From an uncultured Bacteroidales bacterium (GTDB lineage: Bacteria > Bacteroidota > Bacteroidia > Bacteroidales > Paludibacteraceae), in contig CACYKR010000001.1 of the NCBI GenBank assembly GCA_902774995.1, positions 1 through 59,762 of the forward strand: a stretch of DNA of 59,762 nt, given 5' to 3'. Each line of letters opens with the position of its first letter. The stretch's first letter is position 1. Shown piece by piece: positions 8,764-20,900 of the stretch. The position numbers and the translations under genes are program-made. Under the pieces are notes generated by a model. That model worked only from the letters and a program-made list of their open reading frames with translations, was not told the origin of the DNA and did no database searches.

Positions 8764-11700
8764 TGAAGATGCAGAAATACATAGGGATATTATCGGTTGT
8801 CTGCTGTCTGGTGATGGCGGCTGACCTCTCGGCGGAGGCTATCAAGATGGCCGACCTGCCGTATTTGTGTGATTTTGAAGATGATACAGAGAACGCCAAC
8901 TGGACGCTCAATCCGGCGCTCAATACGATCATCACGACCAACGCATGGACTGTCTCGGATGCTGTGGCATATACCGGCAAACGCTCGCTCTATGTCTCGC
9001 AGGACGGAGGTAAAACGAACACCTACGCCCCGGTGAACAACATGCTGCTGGCGTACCGTGACATCACCCTGGAGGAGGGCGAATACGATGTGGCGTATGA
9101 CTGGATGGGGACGGGAAACAACAATGCCGGATACCTGAAGATTGTCTATGCCAACCGTCCCGACGACGGCCTGTCCTGTCTGGGCAACGGTGTCGAGCCG
9201 GCATGGGTGGCTACGTCGGTACAGCTCATGGGTGAGAACGCCATGCTCAACAAAGGCGACAGCTGGCGGCATGTACAGGCACGGGTGAGGATTCCTAAAG
9301 CCCAGGCGAACAAAACGACTACGCGTCTCCTTTTTGTGTGGGTGAACACCAGCGTGGCGCAGAAAGACAGCATCACTTCCGTTGCGATAGATAACTTCCA
9401 GCTGGCGAAAGCTTCGTCCTCTGACTATCCCTGGAATATACATATCTCCACCATCCTCAATACCTCTACGGTCAGTTGGGACGGCTCGGCGGAGAGCTAT
9501 GAAGTGATGTACCGCAAAAAGACGGACAGCGAGTTCGTATCCGTTGCTGCTACCGGCAATTCCGTCACCTTGACGGATATGGAATACGGCGCTTATGAGT
9601 TCTGGATCTGCGGCGTGAACGGGACGGACAAAACGGTCTATACTGTCTTCCCGGTGGTGTATATCTATCCTACCGACTGTTTCGATGCCTTGAATATGTA
9701 TAACGCTACCTTCGAGTATGGCAAGTGGACCCATCGTAACGGGCGTGTACCGGACGGTAACGAACGGGTCGATTACGGTCCGGGCGATGTGCGGAGCCGT
9801 CATACGACTCATTTTGACCTTACGGAGATAGATCCCCGTACAGTCGTCCGTCAGGGACGGGACACCGTGGCATGTCTGCATACCGTACCCGCGGGCGAGT
9901 TCGGCTCGCTCCGTCTCGGCAACTGGGCTACCGGCAGCCAGTATGAGTCGGTCACTTTTACCTACACCGTGGAAGAGGCGTCGATGGCGGTCTTGCTTAT
10001 ACAGTATGCTATCGTCCTGGAGAACCCCAACCACGGAGAGGAGGAGCAGCCGAGGTTCACGCTCGAGGTGCTCGGTGAGGACGGGAAACCGATAGATATG
10101 GAGTGCGCTTCGGTCGATTTTCACTCGCCTACACCGGCGGAGTGGGAGGATCCCGAGGTGCGTGCCCTCTGGCACTCCAACATATGGGCGGATGGCAGTA
10201 ACTCTCACTCGGTGATATGGCAGGACTGGAAAACGATAGGTATCAGTATGGAGAAATATATCGGCCAGACCCTGACGATTATCTTCACCTCCTATGACTG
10301 TGACCAGGGAGGCCATTTCGGCTATGCCTATTTCATGCTGACCTGCACCCGCAGTGACGTGGACGGTCTGCCTTGGGGTGACGGCGCTACTACACAGGAG
10401 TTTACAGCCCCTGCCGGATTCAACTACGCCTGGTTCAACCGCAAGGACAAGCTTTTTGCCGACACCCTCTCGGAGGAGCGGGTTTTCCATGTGCTGGAAA
10501 CGGATACCAATACGTATCTCTGTCATGTGACTTATTCTACCAACGCTGCGTGCGGATACTGGTTGGAGGCAAGTGCCAAGCTGCACCATGTGCGGGCGGA
10601 ACTCGGACTGCAATGGACGCCTGAGAACTGTAATAACGCCTATACTTGGACCAACCGCTGCCATCTCTATCTCACTAACCAGCTCACGGGTGAGGAGGAG
10701 CACCGTTATGACATCCAGCCCAGAGACTGCTGGCTGCTCTATCCCGACGGTACGGAGGAGAAGATAGGCGTTGCGGCCGGGCCTGTGCGGGTGCCCGTGC
10801 CGGATGAGGGCGGAGTAGTGCGGATAGGGGTCTGCACCCAGGTCTATTCCGGAGGCGTCTTCGTGGCGGATACGGCGTGGTACGACTATCAGGTGCCGGC
10901 CGTTGCGCCGCTCTGGACCCATCGCTATGATTCCATATGCCGCGGCGAGTCGGTCGTCTTCCCGGAGGGCTCGCGCAATAAATATACGGAGCCGGGGGAC
11001 TATCCCGACAGCCTCTCCTCGGCTGTGACGGGTTGTGACAGCGTCGTACTGCTCCACCTGTATGTCCATGAGCCGGTTATGACGGAGGCGTATGATACCG
11101 TCTGCCCCGGGAGCACCTATTCGTTTGCCGGCAGGACCCTGAATGCTACCGGTACCTATACGGGGCTGTTCTCCAGTGCCGTGACGGGCTGTGACAGTAT
11201 CGTCACGCTCCACCTCAAGGAGGCGCCTGTGCCTTCTGTCTCCTTGCAGGCCGTACAACTGTGCTCCGACGAACCGTTAGTGTTCGTCGCCCATGACGGA
11301 CTGTATGCGGACAGCATGCTGGTCCGGATGGAAGGCAGGGCGGATACCGTCCAATGGCTCCGGAGCGAAGGAGTGCAGCTGGCGCTGCCACTGGCTACCG
11401 GAGATGTGGGAGCCCACGAAGCGGTGGTGAAGATCTATATGCCCTGGTGCGAAACGGTCTATACCGATACGCTGACCTATAACGTCAGCCTCACCAGCGG
11501 TGTTGTCACGATGCACTGGAACGACGTACTGACTTTCTATAGTCCGGATCATAACGGCGGACTGGTTTTCGGCTCGTACCAGTGGTATCGCAACGGCGAA
11601 CCGATACCGGGAGCTACCGAGGCGTATTACTACGACCCGGAACTGGACCTCAATGCCGAATATACGGTGCGGGTGACATTGGCGGACGGAAGCGAGGCAT

Positions 11701-11852
11701 GGGTATGCCCCTTCGTGCCGGCTCTGCCACAGGGCTTGGAGCAGGATACGGCGCGGACTTCCTCACCCGCGAGGAAATTCATCCGGCGGGGACAACTGGT
11801 CATACAGTGTAATAATCATGAATACGATGCGCAAGGCAGAAAACTGAAATGA
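8763..11852 (+). CDS. secreted modular adhesin-like protein (A)
   Basis: 1029 residues. The start at 8763 (MKMQKYIGILSVVCCLVMAA) overlaps the preceding stop and gives a clear signal peptide. Two jelly-roll/MAM-like segments are suggested by LPYLCDFEDDTENANWTLN near the N-terminus and IGISMEKYIGQTLTIIFTSY near residue 500. About residues 195-290 look like a fibronectin III module. Two copies of a GCDSxVxLHL cysteine module lie at about 720-830, and an Ig-like strand YQWYRNGEPIPGA at about 938. It ends in the short motif KFIRRGQLVI...YDAQGRKLK seen on four other proteins here. It is paralogous to the next gene product and likely surface-exposed or secreted. Ligand unknown. Confidence 0.85.
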   Translation: MKMQKYIGILSVVCCLVMAADLSAEAIKMADLPYLCDFEDDTENANWTLNPALNTIITTNAWTVSDAVAYTGKRSLYVSQDGGKTNTYAPVNNMLLAYRDITLEEGEYDVAYDWMGTGNNNAGYLKIVYANRPDDGLSCLGNGVEPAWVATSVQLMGENAMLNKGDSWRHVQARVRIPKAQANKTTTRLLFVWVNTSVAQKDSITSVAIDNFQLAKASSSDYPWNIHISTILNTSTVSWDGSAESYEVMYRKKTDSEFVSVAATGNSVTLTDMEYGAYEFWICGVNGTDKTVYTVFPVVYIYPTDCFDALNMYNATFEYGKWTHRNGRVPDGNERVDYGPGDVRSRHTTHFDLTEIDPRTVVRQGRDTVACLHTVPAGEFGSLRLGNWATGSQYESVTFTYTVEEASMAVLLIQYAIVLENPNHGEEEQPRFTLEVLGEDGKPIDMECASVDFHSPTPAEWEDPEVRALWHSNIWADGSNSHSVIWQDWKTIGISMEKYIGQTLTIIFTSYDCDQGGHFGYAYFMLTCTRSDVDGLPWGDGATTQEFTAPAGFNYAWFNRKDKLFADTLSEERVFHVLETDTNTYLCHVTYSTNAACGYWLEASAKLHHVRAELGLQWTPENCNNAYTWTNRCHLYLTNQLTGEEEHRYDIQPRDCWLLYPDGTEEKIGVAAGPVRVPVPDEGGVVRIGVCTQVYSGGVFVADTAWYDYQVPAVAPLWTHRYDSICRGESVVFPEGSRNKYTEPGDYPDSLSSAVTGCDSVVLLHLYVHEPVMTEAYDTVCPGSTYSFAGRTLNATGTYTGLFSSAVTGCDSIVTLHLKEAPVPSVSLQAVQLCSDEPLVFVAHDGLYADSMLVRMEGRADTVQWLRSEGVQLALPLATGDVGAHEAVVKIYMPWCETVYTDTLTYNVSLTSGVVTMHWNDVLTFYSPDHNGGLVFGSYQWYRNGEPIPGATEAYYYDPELDLNAEYTVRVTLADGSEAWVCPFVPALPQGLEQDTARTSSPARKFIRRGQLVIQCNNHEYDAQGRKLK

Positions 11853-14800
11853 TGAAACGATTACTCTTTATAGGAATAGTATGGATGGCAGTGTCGGCGT
11901 CGGCGCAGCTGCCTCATAGCTATTATTGTGATTTCGAGAATGCGGAGGAGAATGCCGCTTGGAAACTGAACACGCCCAAGAATGAGAATTACTCTTGGCT
12001 TAACCAATGGGCTATCGGCGGGGCTGTGTCGTCGTTGGGAAAACAGTCAATGTATATCTCCCCGGATGGTGGTACCAATGTGGGCTACCTGAAAGACCAG
12101 TCGCGTATCATGATTGCGTGGCGGGAGTTGACGATGGAGGCGGGACGGTATGACCTGGCTTTCGACTGGATGTGCGGTGGTGATTCCGCTCGTGCGGCGT
12201 TGTTGGTCGGTTGGGTGCCGCAAACGGGCTTCGCTGACATGGCCTGTGCCTTGAACGATGACTACAAAGCAAAGAAATGGATAAAGGATAACATGCGTCA
12301 GTTTGACCGGAGCGAACTGCTCACCGGCGGCTCGGTATGGACGCATGCAGTCGATACGTTGGTCTCGGACGGCACGCCCCACAGACTCGTATTCATGTTC
12401 GTCTATAGTTCTGCGGCGCAGCTGATACAGCCCGGACCCTGTGTGGACAATATCCAGTTATGCCGCAATAACTGCGGTATTCCGACCGAGATGGACTCCA
12501 AGGCGCAAAGCCTGAACGCCTCCTTGTCTTGGAAATCCGCGGGAGAGGCGTTCAACCTCCGGCTGCACCGCATGGGGGATAATTTTGCTACCGTCTATAG
12601 CGACATCAGGAAGACATCGTTCTCCACCTCTTTGAAGGAAGGCGTCTATGATATTCAAATCCAGGTCATCTGCGAGGGCGACACCAGCGTGTGGTATAAT
12701 TTCCCGACGGCGTTTATCTATGAGACCAAGTGTTTCAATTACTTGGATTTGTCTGACGACCGCTGTCTCTTCTCCATGGAGACCGAAAACGATTACCACG
12801 ACAATACCGAGCACATGACTCCGGGCAAGATAGATTACGGTTTCACCTCTATGTGGAGCCGCCATACCATACACTACCACCCCGAGGAATACGACTCGCG
12901 TACCTACGGTTCGATAGACAGTCAGGGCAATTTTGTCATGCCGCTCAAGACGGTGCCTAACGGCGCATTAGCGTCCGTGCGTATCGGCAGTTGGGAGAAG
13001 ACGGCGCGTTCGGCACGGGTCGAATATGACTATGTGGTGGATGCGTCCGAGGCATCGGTGCTGATGCTGCAATATGCCATGGTGCTGGAGTCCTCAGGAC
13101 ACCTGGAGAAAGACCGGCCGCGTATGACCATCGACATCATCGATGCGGAGACAGGTGCTGCGCTGAGCAAGTGTACAACGGTCGATCTGGCGGCACAGAC
13201 CAGCGGAGAAGGCTGGTACCGTGTGCCGGACGGAGGAGACGGTACGCGGGACGTGTGCTGGAGGGACTGGACGACGCTCGGACTGAACCTCGCGGACTAT
13301 GACGGGAAACATGTGAAGGTGCGTATTTCCGCTTACGGCTGTACCGCTACGATACACTACGGCTATGCTTATTTCACCCTCACCTGTACCTCCGGGCAGT
13401 TGCAAGGACTCCAGTGCGGGTGGACTCCTACCAACGAGTTCATCGCCCCCGACGGCTTCAACTACCGCTGGTATCTGGTGGAAAATCCTAATCAGACACT
13501 GAGCCGTGACCGCACCTACCATGTGGACTACCGCGATATACGGGACTATGCGGTCGATATAACCTATAAGAGCAACGCTGCCTGCGGCTTCACCCTCTAC
13601 GCCAATGCCATACCGCGCTTCCCGATACCCGAAACAACCTATAAACTGGAGCAGCGCGATTGCGGCAATTATATCACCTTCACCAATACCAGCCATATCC
13701 GTACCCGTAACTGGAATACGGGTGAGGAGATAGACACCCCCGTCATGCCGGAATACCTGTTCTGGGATTTCGGAGGCTTGGTACCCGAGGGACTGGATAC
13801 ACCTCAGAAACGCTGGAACCCCTCCTTCCGGCTGCCGGACGAAGAGGCGGATTATACTTTCCGCCTCACTGCCGGAGTCGGTCTCTGCGACAGCACGATG
13901 CAAATCAATATCCATGTGCCCCGGGCGGGAGAAGACTCGGTGGTGGAGCAGGTCCAGAAATGCGAAGGGGATATATATAACCATAACGGCAAATATTACC
14001 AGCAGGATACGACTATCATCGACCGCGATTACAATACCGCCGGATGTGACAGCGTGCATACGATCGTGCTCCGCTTCGTGGATGCTATCCGTGACTCGCT
14101 GGAGCAGACAATCACCGAGGGGGAGACCTATATCTTCGGCGGCAGGACGCTTACAACAGCAGGTATCTATACCGATACCTTCCCCGGCGTTGCGGGCTGC
14201 GACAGTATTGTCCTCTTAACCCTGAATGTGATTACGCCGCTGGAGATGGAGCTGAGCGCGGTGGAGCAGCCTTGTCCGGGAGATGCCTCTTTCCTTATAG
14301 AGACGCACGCGCGTAAAGGAATGCCGGACCGCTATTCCCTCCTTTTCGGAGAAGAGGGGCTTGCCGCAGGATTCCTCCCGCAGGCGGATACGCTCATCGG
14401 CGGAACGGACAACACGATTGAAGTGCCCCTGCCGGCTGATGCGGAACCGGGCTATTATCCCTTTACCATCGCCTTTGACAGCCGCGTCAACGGGACGGCG
14501 CTGCTGGCGGGCGAAGTGGCGGTGCGCTATCCCTCTTCGTTCATTGCGCAACGATGGGATGATGTGCTGGGTATCCTCAATGCCGAGTATAACGGCGGAT
14601 ATGACTTCGCCTCCTTCCAATGGTTCCGCAACGGCGAAGCTATCGCAGGGGCAACCGAACCGTATTACTATATCGAGTCCAAGCTGCAGGAGGGCGACGA
14701 ATATACCGTCGAACTGCGCCGGGCGGGAGACGAACGCGCATTGCATACTTGCGCCTATACCGTACCCGCTAACAACAGCCAAACTCCTGTAGCACCACGG

Positions 14801-14887
14801 AAAATAATGCAAAACGGAAATATATACATCATCGTCAACGGACAGGTTTATAATGCCCGCGGTGTATTAGTAAATACTATTTATTAA
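11849..14887 (+). CDS. secreted modular adhesin-like protein (B)
   Basis: 1012 residues. The start overlaps the previous stop by 4 nt (ATGA). Signal peptide MMKRLLFIGIVWMAVSASAQ. It is colinear with protein A: YYCDFENAEENAAWKLN near the N-terminus, ARVEYDYVVDASEASVLMLQ and YGYAYFTLTCTS in the middle, two CDS modules (AGCDSVHTIVL, AGCDSIVLLTL) at about 703-800, and FQWFRNGEAIAGATEPYYY near 923. The C-terminus is KIMQNGNIYI...VYNARGVLV, a variant of the shared tail. A and B look like an old tandem duplication retained side by side. Confidence 0.85.
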   Translation: MMKRLLFIGIVWMAVSASAQLPHSYYCDFENAEENAAWKLNTPKNENYSWLNQWAIGGAVSSLGKQSMYISPDGGTNVGYLKDQSRIMIAWRELTMEAGRYDLAFDWMCGGDSARAALLVGWVPQTGFADMACALNDDYKAKKWIKDNMRQFDRSELLTGGSVWTHAVDTLVSDGTPHRLVFMFVYSSAAQLIQPGPCVDNIQLCRNNCGIPTEMDSKAQSLNASLSWKSAGEAFNLRLHRMGDNFATVYSDIRKTSFSTSLKEGVYDIQIQVICEGDTSVWYNFPTAFIYETKCFNYLDLSDDRCLFSMETENDYHDNTEHMTPGKIDYGFTSMWSRHTIHYHPEEYDSRTYGSIDSQGNFVMPLKTVPNGALASVRIGSWEKTARSARVEYDYVVDASEASVLMLQYAMVLESSGHLEKDRPRMTIDIIDAETGAALSKCTTVDLAAQTSGEGWYRVPDGGDGTRDVCWRDWTTLGLNLADYDGKHVKVRISAYGCTATIHYGYAYFTLTCTSGQLQGLQCGWTPTNEFIAPDGFNYRWYLVENPNQTLSRDRTYHVDYRDIRDYAVDITYKSNAACGFTLYANAIPRFPIPETTYKLEQRDCGNYITFTNTSHIRTRNWNTGEEIDTPVMPEYLFWDFGGLVPEGLDTPQKRWNPSFRLPDEEADYTFRLTAGVGLCDSTMQINIHVPRAGEDSVVEQVQKCEGDIYNHNGKYYQQDTTIIDRDYNTAGCDSVHTIVLRFVDAIRDSLEQTITEGETYIFGGRTLTTAGIYTDTFPGVAGCDSIVLLTLNVITPLEMELSAVEQPCPGDASFLIETHARKGMPDRYSLLFGEEGLAAGFLPQADTLIGGTDNTIEVPLPADAEPGYYPFTIAFDSRVNGTALLAGEVAVRYPSSFIAQRWDDVLGILNAEYNGGYDFASFQWFRNGEAIAGATEPYYYIESKLQEGDEYTVELRRAGDERALHTCAYTVPANNSQTPVAPRKIMQNGNIYIIVNGQVYNARGVLVNTIY

Positions 14888-14904
14888 CCAAAACAAAAAA
14901 GCTT

Positions 14905-17900
14905 ATGAAACAATTACTTACACGTTGTCTGTTGCTTGTTTCGCTCATGGTAATGGGCTTTGCAACAGGTATGGCACAGCAATCTGTGCTCAACGAGAGT
15001 TTCGCAAGTGGCGCCCTGCCGGGCGGATGGACTACAATCGGCAATGATTGGACTTTTGAAAAGAACAATGCCGAGTTCAGTGCCCTCATTGAGAACGCAA
15101 AGGACACTTTGTTCGCTCCGGTAGTGAATCTCAGTGAGTTGAAGAATGAACCCACTGTAACGATGTCGTACAGCCTTGGTGCTGCCGGCGCGAATGTGAA
15201 CAGCCTCACGCTGCTCTATCGTGCCGATGGACAAGGTCAATGGGACACCTTGGCTGTCTTCGACCAGGCTACAAGCGGAGAAACCTCTTTTGTGCAGGCT
15301 CTTCCTGCGGGAATGACATCGGTGCAACTCGCTGTTGCTGCCGATTACAAGGCAGGAGGAAGCACGTTCGTCTATCTGCTCCGTATCGCGAATAAGAAAG
15401 AAGCGACTGCGGCTCCGGAGAACTTCGCGTTTGAAAACCTGAAGACCACTTCAGTCAAACTGACATGGACGGCCAGTTCCAGTGACTTCTTTGAGAGAAA
15501 CAATCTCAAACTGAGCACTACGCCTCTTGCCGATCCCGAACAGGACTGGGCGGATGTGCAGAACTACATCGGAGAAACCGGACTGGCAAACGAGTGGTGC
15601 AACCTCACGGACTTGCAGCCCGCTACTACCTATTATGCCTATGTCCAGTACGACTGCGGCTACGGCGATGTGTCGCCTTGGGCGGAGCTTACCTTCTCAA
15701 CCCCCTGCGAGGCGGTTGCAGCTCCTTTGTATGAAGATTTCGAGAACGGTCTGCCCGAGTGCTACACCGTTTATAAGAAAGGCTCGGCTACTACCGCAGA
15801 GGTCTCCGGCGAGTATCCCTATAATAGTACGGCTTCCTTCAAAGTGAACATAGAGGGTACTTCCGATTTCTCCAACTATCTGGTATTGCCGGAGCTGGAG
15901 GGAGACCTGAAGAACTACCAGATTTCCTTTATGGCGGCTTCCGCAGAGAGCGGAAATACCTATTCGCGCCGTGTGGCTGTGGGCGTTTGTACCGATGCGA
16001 CCAATGTGGCGGAGACTTACTCGGAAATCACCACGCTCGACCTGCCTAAAGGCCGTACGTGGGAGAATATTGTGGTTAGTTTCAAGGGCTACACCGGTGC
16101 AGGCAAGTATATCACCCTCAAAATCGGTCACCCTTCGATGAAGACCAACCTCTTCATTGATGACATCAAGGTAGAGCCGGCTTCCGCTTGCCCCAAACCG
16201 ATGTTTGTGCAGGTGTCTGCCGTAACCACCGGTGCTGCTACCCTCTCCTGGACCAAGACAGGCAGCGAGACCGAGTGGAACGTGGTCGTTTCTACCAAAC
16301 CGCTGGCTGACCCCGAGGAGATAGAGCCGAATACCGCCAAAGGCGAGTTCGCCGACGCGGTTTCTACCAATCCTTATACTCTCACGGGCTTGAAACCCAA
16401 TACTACCTACTATGCCTATATCCAGGCAGGCTGCGGCTCCAGCGAATGGACCGAGGCGGTTACGTTCAAGACCCAGCGTGAGGTGACTTATCCGTATGCC
16501 GAGCATTTCGACCGCATGGATCCGGAACTCTATACCAATAATACGGCGGCTATCCCGAACGGATGGGTATTCGACGACCGTACCACATTGGCTTCCGATG
16601 CAAATTACTACGACAAACAATATTCCAGCGATTCCTATCGCCCCTATGTAACGACTGCGCAGAACCATGAGGCAACGGCGTATGTGAAAGCCTCTCTCTT
16701 GCTGCGTGGTACTGGTTCGGGAACGGGTAGCACCAAGAATATTAGTTCTATCGCCATCGCTCCGGCTATGCCGAAACCGGTGAACACGATGATGGTGACT
16801 TTCTGGGCATATTCTTCGGCGGCGCAAACCCTGAAAGTCGGTGTAGCGAACACCCAGACCAACGACCTGCCCCAAGGCCAGCAGTTAGGTGCGAACATCA
16901 CCGAGGTAGGTGAAGCGGCTATTGCAGGCGGCAGCGAGTGGAAGCAATACAAAGTGCTCTTGACCGGCTATACCGGCACAGGACGCTATATCGCCTTCTA
17001 TCTCAAACCCGGCACTTCTACCCCCTCTGTCTATATTGACGACATCGAGATTGATGAGGCACCGGACTGCAATGCCGTTTCTACGCTTACGGCAGAAGCT
17101 ACCGGTATCGACAAAGCAACGGCTACATGGACCGACGCTTCGTCTTCCGCTTCGTGGACCATCAAAGTAAGTTCCACACAGATTGACCCGTCCGCTGCCA
17201 ATGGTGATATCGTAGCGATGCAGACCGTCAATACCAAGACCTATAATATCTCCGGCCTTGCAATGGGTCAGACCTATTATATCTATGTATCTCCCTCTTG
17301 CGGCGACGCATGGATGAGCACTACCGTGACCACCCTCGTAGGTCTTCAGGTTCCGTATTACAATGACTTCCAAGACGAGAACCAAGGCTCAAATGCAGCT
17401 CGCGGTCCGAAGAACTGGACGTTGGGTAATATCAATGTAACAGCTGCTCTGGGTACGCAGACCAACATTCCGTATGTATATAATACGGCAATGACAGGTG
17501 CTCCTGCAGATGTTGTGAAACCGAACTTGTATTTCTATCATAGCAATAGTGCTACCAACACCGGTGCGTATGCTATCATGCCGGAGTTGCTCAATGCTAA
17601 TGTCAAGGATTTGAAGATGTCGTTCTATGGCTCCTACAATAGTACAACCGTTACTGCTAACTATAGCAAAGGTATGATTCGTGTAGGTGTGGTTGATAAC
17701 CCAAGCGATATTAACAAGACCAACGCATTTACAAAAGTAACTCTCATTAAGACATTGTATTGTTCTGCACCGAAGATCACGGAGTTGTTTACTGTGGACT
17801 TCTCTGAGTATGCAGGAAGCGGTAAGTATATCGTCTTCTATTCCGATACAGCGAAATATAACTATTTCATGCTGGACAACCTCACCATCTCTCTGGCTAC

Positions 17901-20900
17901 CGACCCGCAACCGGTATCGGATGTAGAAGCTTCGGAGATAACCAAGACCGGTGCCAAACTGACTTGGACGGAGAACGGTAAGGCTGCTAAATGGGAAGTC
18001 AAAGTCTTTGCCGAGGCTCCCGAAGACCCCGAGACCGCAGAAGCTGTTTGGTCGGCTACCGTAACCGAGAAACAGGCTGTTGCAACTGGTCTGAACCACT
18101 CTACGCAGTATTACGCTTATGTTCGTTCTGTACAAGACAACGGCAACGGTGCATGGGGTAGTACTTCCTTCTTTACCGAGTGTGGCACCTTTGCTACTCC
18201 GTTTACTGAGGATTGGGAGAGTTGGGCAACAGGTGCTAATACGTTGTCCGCTTGCTTTACGCAGACTGCTGGTATGCAGGTAGCCGGTTCTAGTTCGCCG
18301 AATGCAACGGTGAAGACTGGTCAGGTTATCAAGTTCAATGCAACCTCTACCAACAAAGAACCGATGCTGGTGCTGCCGGAGTTTGACAAACCGATCAAGA
18401 CCTTGCAGCTCACGATGAATGCCAGCCCTTATTCCTCTTCGTATGTAGGCGATGCTTCCTATACCGAGATTGGTGTACTGGAAGCCAATGACAACTTTGT
18501 GAAGATAGCGGAGTATCGATTCAACTTGAGTGATGTGAAAGCATGGGATGAAGTGTTTGTTAACTTCAGTGCTTATACCGGTGAAGGTGGCAGAATAGCT
18601 ATCCGTACTCCGTATGCTACGGTTAACAAGACCATTCATATCTGTTTCGATAACTTGGTAGTTGAAGAGATTCCTCTCTGTGGTAAGATTACTACGATTG
18701 AGGTTGAGAATATTGATTCTGTCAGTGCGAATATCTCTTGGGCAAAGGGTAAAACAGAGAACAAGTGGAATCTCAAAGTAAGTTCTACCGAACTGGATGA
18801 CCCGGCTACTGCTACAGCAGATATCTTCGATGGTCAATTGGACGTGCAAAACAAGGCTCTGACCGGTCTGGATGGCAACACGACCTATTATGTCTATGTT
18901 CAGTCTGTTGATGAGACATTGGAGTGTACCGGCGCTTGGAGTAATGTGAAGACCTTCAAGACCCTCTGCAAACTCCAGACCTTCCCCTATGAGGAGGACT
19001 TCGAGGGCTATCCTACCGGCTCCGGTAGTTTGCCGGATTGCGCAACGCTGAGCGGACAGACACCGGATCACTCCTATGTAACTACACGTGGTACGGGCAA
19101 TCAAGCCCTCTATCTCCGTCAGGCTACGAAGGATTATAACAACTACTTCGCTTTCCCGGCATTATCTGTAGATAGTGTGAAACGGCTGCAACTCAGTATG
19201 CAAGTCGCTCCGGGTAGTACAACGGCAACGAACTACTACTATTACGAAGTAGGTGTGATGACCGACCCGAATGATCCGAGTACCTTTGTTTCTATAGCGT
19301 ATGACTCTGTACAAGGTGCTGCAAACTATCCGTTCTCTGACAAGATGTACACCTTTGACGGATATTTAGGTGATGATAAAGGTAACTTCGGTACCTATAT
19401 TGCGTTGAAACCTTTGCAATATAAGAATCCGACATCAACGTCCTACTACGCCGGTTATGTCTATATCGACAATGTCACCATTGACTTTATCGAGACTTGC
19501 TTCAAGCCGACGGATGTCACTGGCGAGATGGGTATCGATACGGTTAAGTTATCTTGGAAGTCGGAGAACGAAGGAGCATCTTATCTAGTACGTATCTTTG
19601 GCGACAAAGATGTGGATCCTGAAACGGCTACTCCGTTGGCAGAAACGACTGTTACCGATAAAGAGGCGGTTATCCGCAATCTGACAGGTAACAAGACCTA
19701 CTATGCGTACGTACAGGCGCTCTGCTCGGAGACAGACAAGAGCAAATGGAGCACGGTTTATCAGTTCAAGACCGAGTGCCCGGAGGTAACGGCACTTCCA
19801 TATGCTGATGACTTTGAGGCTTATGATAGCAATACCGTTCCCGATTGCTGGGAGCCGCTGGATAATGGTACAAACGCCAAATCGCGTGTAGGTATAACCT
19901 ACAAATTCTCAGGTGCTAAGAGCTTGACTGTCAACTATGCTTCTGTAGGTAGCTCGAGTGGAAACTCTTACTACCAGTCGCAGATTGTAACGCCGGCTTT
20001 GGATGTAGAGAACCTCAAAGACGTGCTCGTTTACTTTAACATGCGGTCCGGTAATGCCGGTGGTTCGCTCAAGATAGAGGCTGTTGCAGATGAGACATCG
20101 CAGGCAGAAGCGATCACATTGACGCAGATCAACGATATACCTGCTGATTGGACTGTTGCTTATCTGGATTTGGCGAAGTACTATACTTCCGTACAGCCGT
20201 ATAAGCGTCTGCGTTTCACACCTACTGCACAAGGCAAGAGCATCTATATTGATGATATTGTCTTTACAACGGATAAGAGTGTCATCCTGCCTGTTCAGGA
20301 CCTCAAACTCCAGATGATAACCGAGACTACGGCGAAGTTCTCGTTCGTAGAGTACACCCCGTCTGTTACCGAATGGCAAGTAGCTTATGTTGCTGCCGGT
20401 GGTGACATCACCGAGGCTACTATCCAGACTGTCAGCACAAAGGAATATACCCTCACAGGTTTGACAGCCAACACTTCCTATGACATCTATGTCCGTGGCA
20501 ATGTGGAGGGCGCTGAGTGGGTAGGTCCGCTCACGGCTACTACCATCCAGACACCGGCACCGCTGCCGCTCATCACAGGATTTGAGGATGATGCTGATAA
20601 ATGGGTAATCTATAAGACGAAAACCGTACAAGGCGATCCGTATCCTAACTTCTTCATCGTTGGCGACGCTGATAATTGTGGTGCTACGGGTGAAAAGGCA
20701 TTGTTCATTACGAATGATAGTATTTCGTATGCTTATCAGACCAAGGATGCACAAGGTGAAATCGGATTCTCGAATGCTTGGGCGACACGTAATATCAACA
20801 TCGAAGGTGCCGGAACGTACAAGTTCAGCTTTAAGGTCAAAGTTCCTGCTAACAAGGACAATGAAAGCGATTATGCAAATGCACACTTGTTCCCTGCCGG

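Noticed and set aside
17389-19104. Long antisense frames inside the giant adhesin gene (also 21487-23835, 24286-25710, 15697-16875)
   Set aside because: Shadows of codon bias on the opposite strand of a clearly coding, modular gene; no promoter or recognisable domain.
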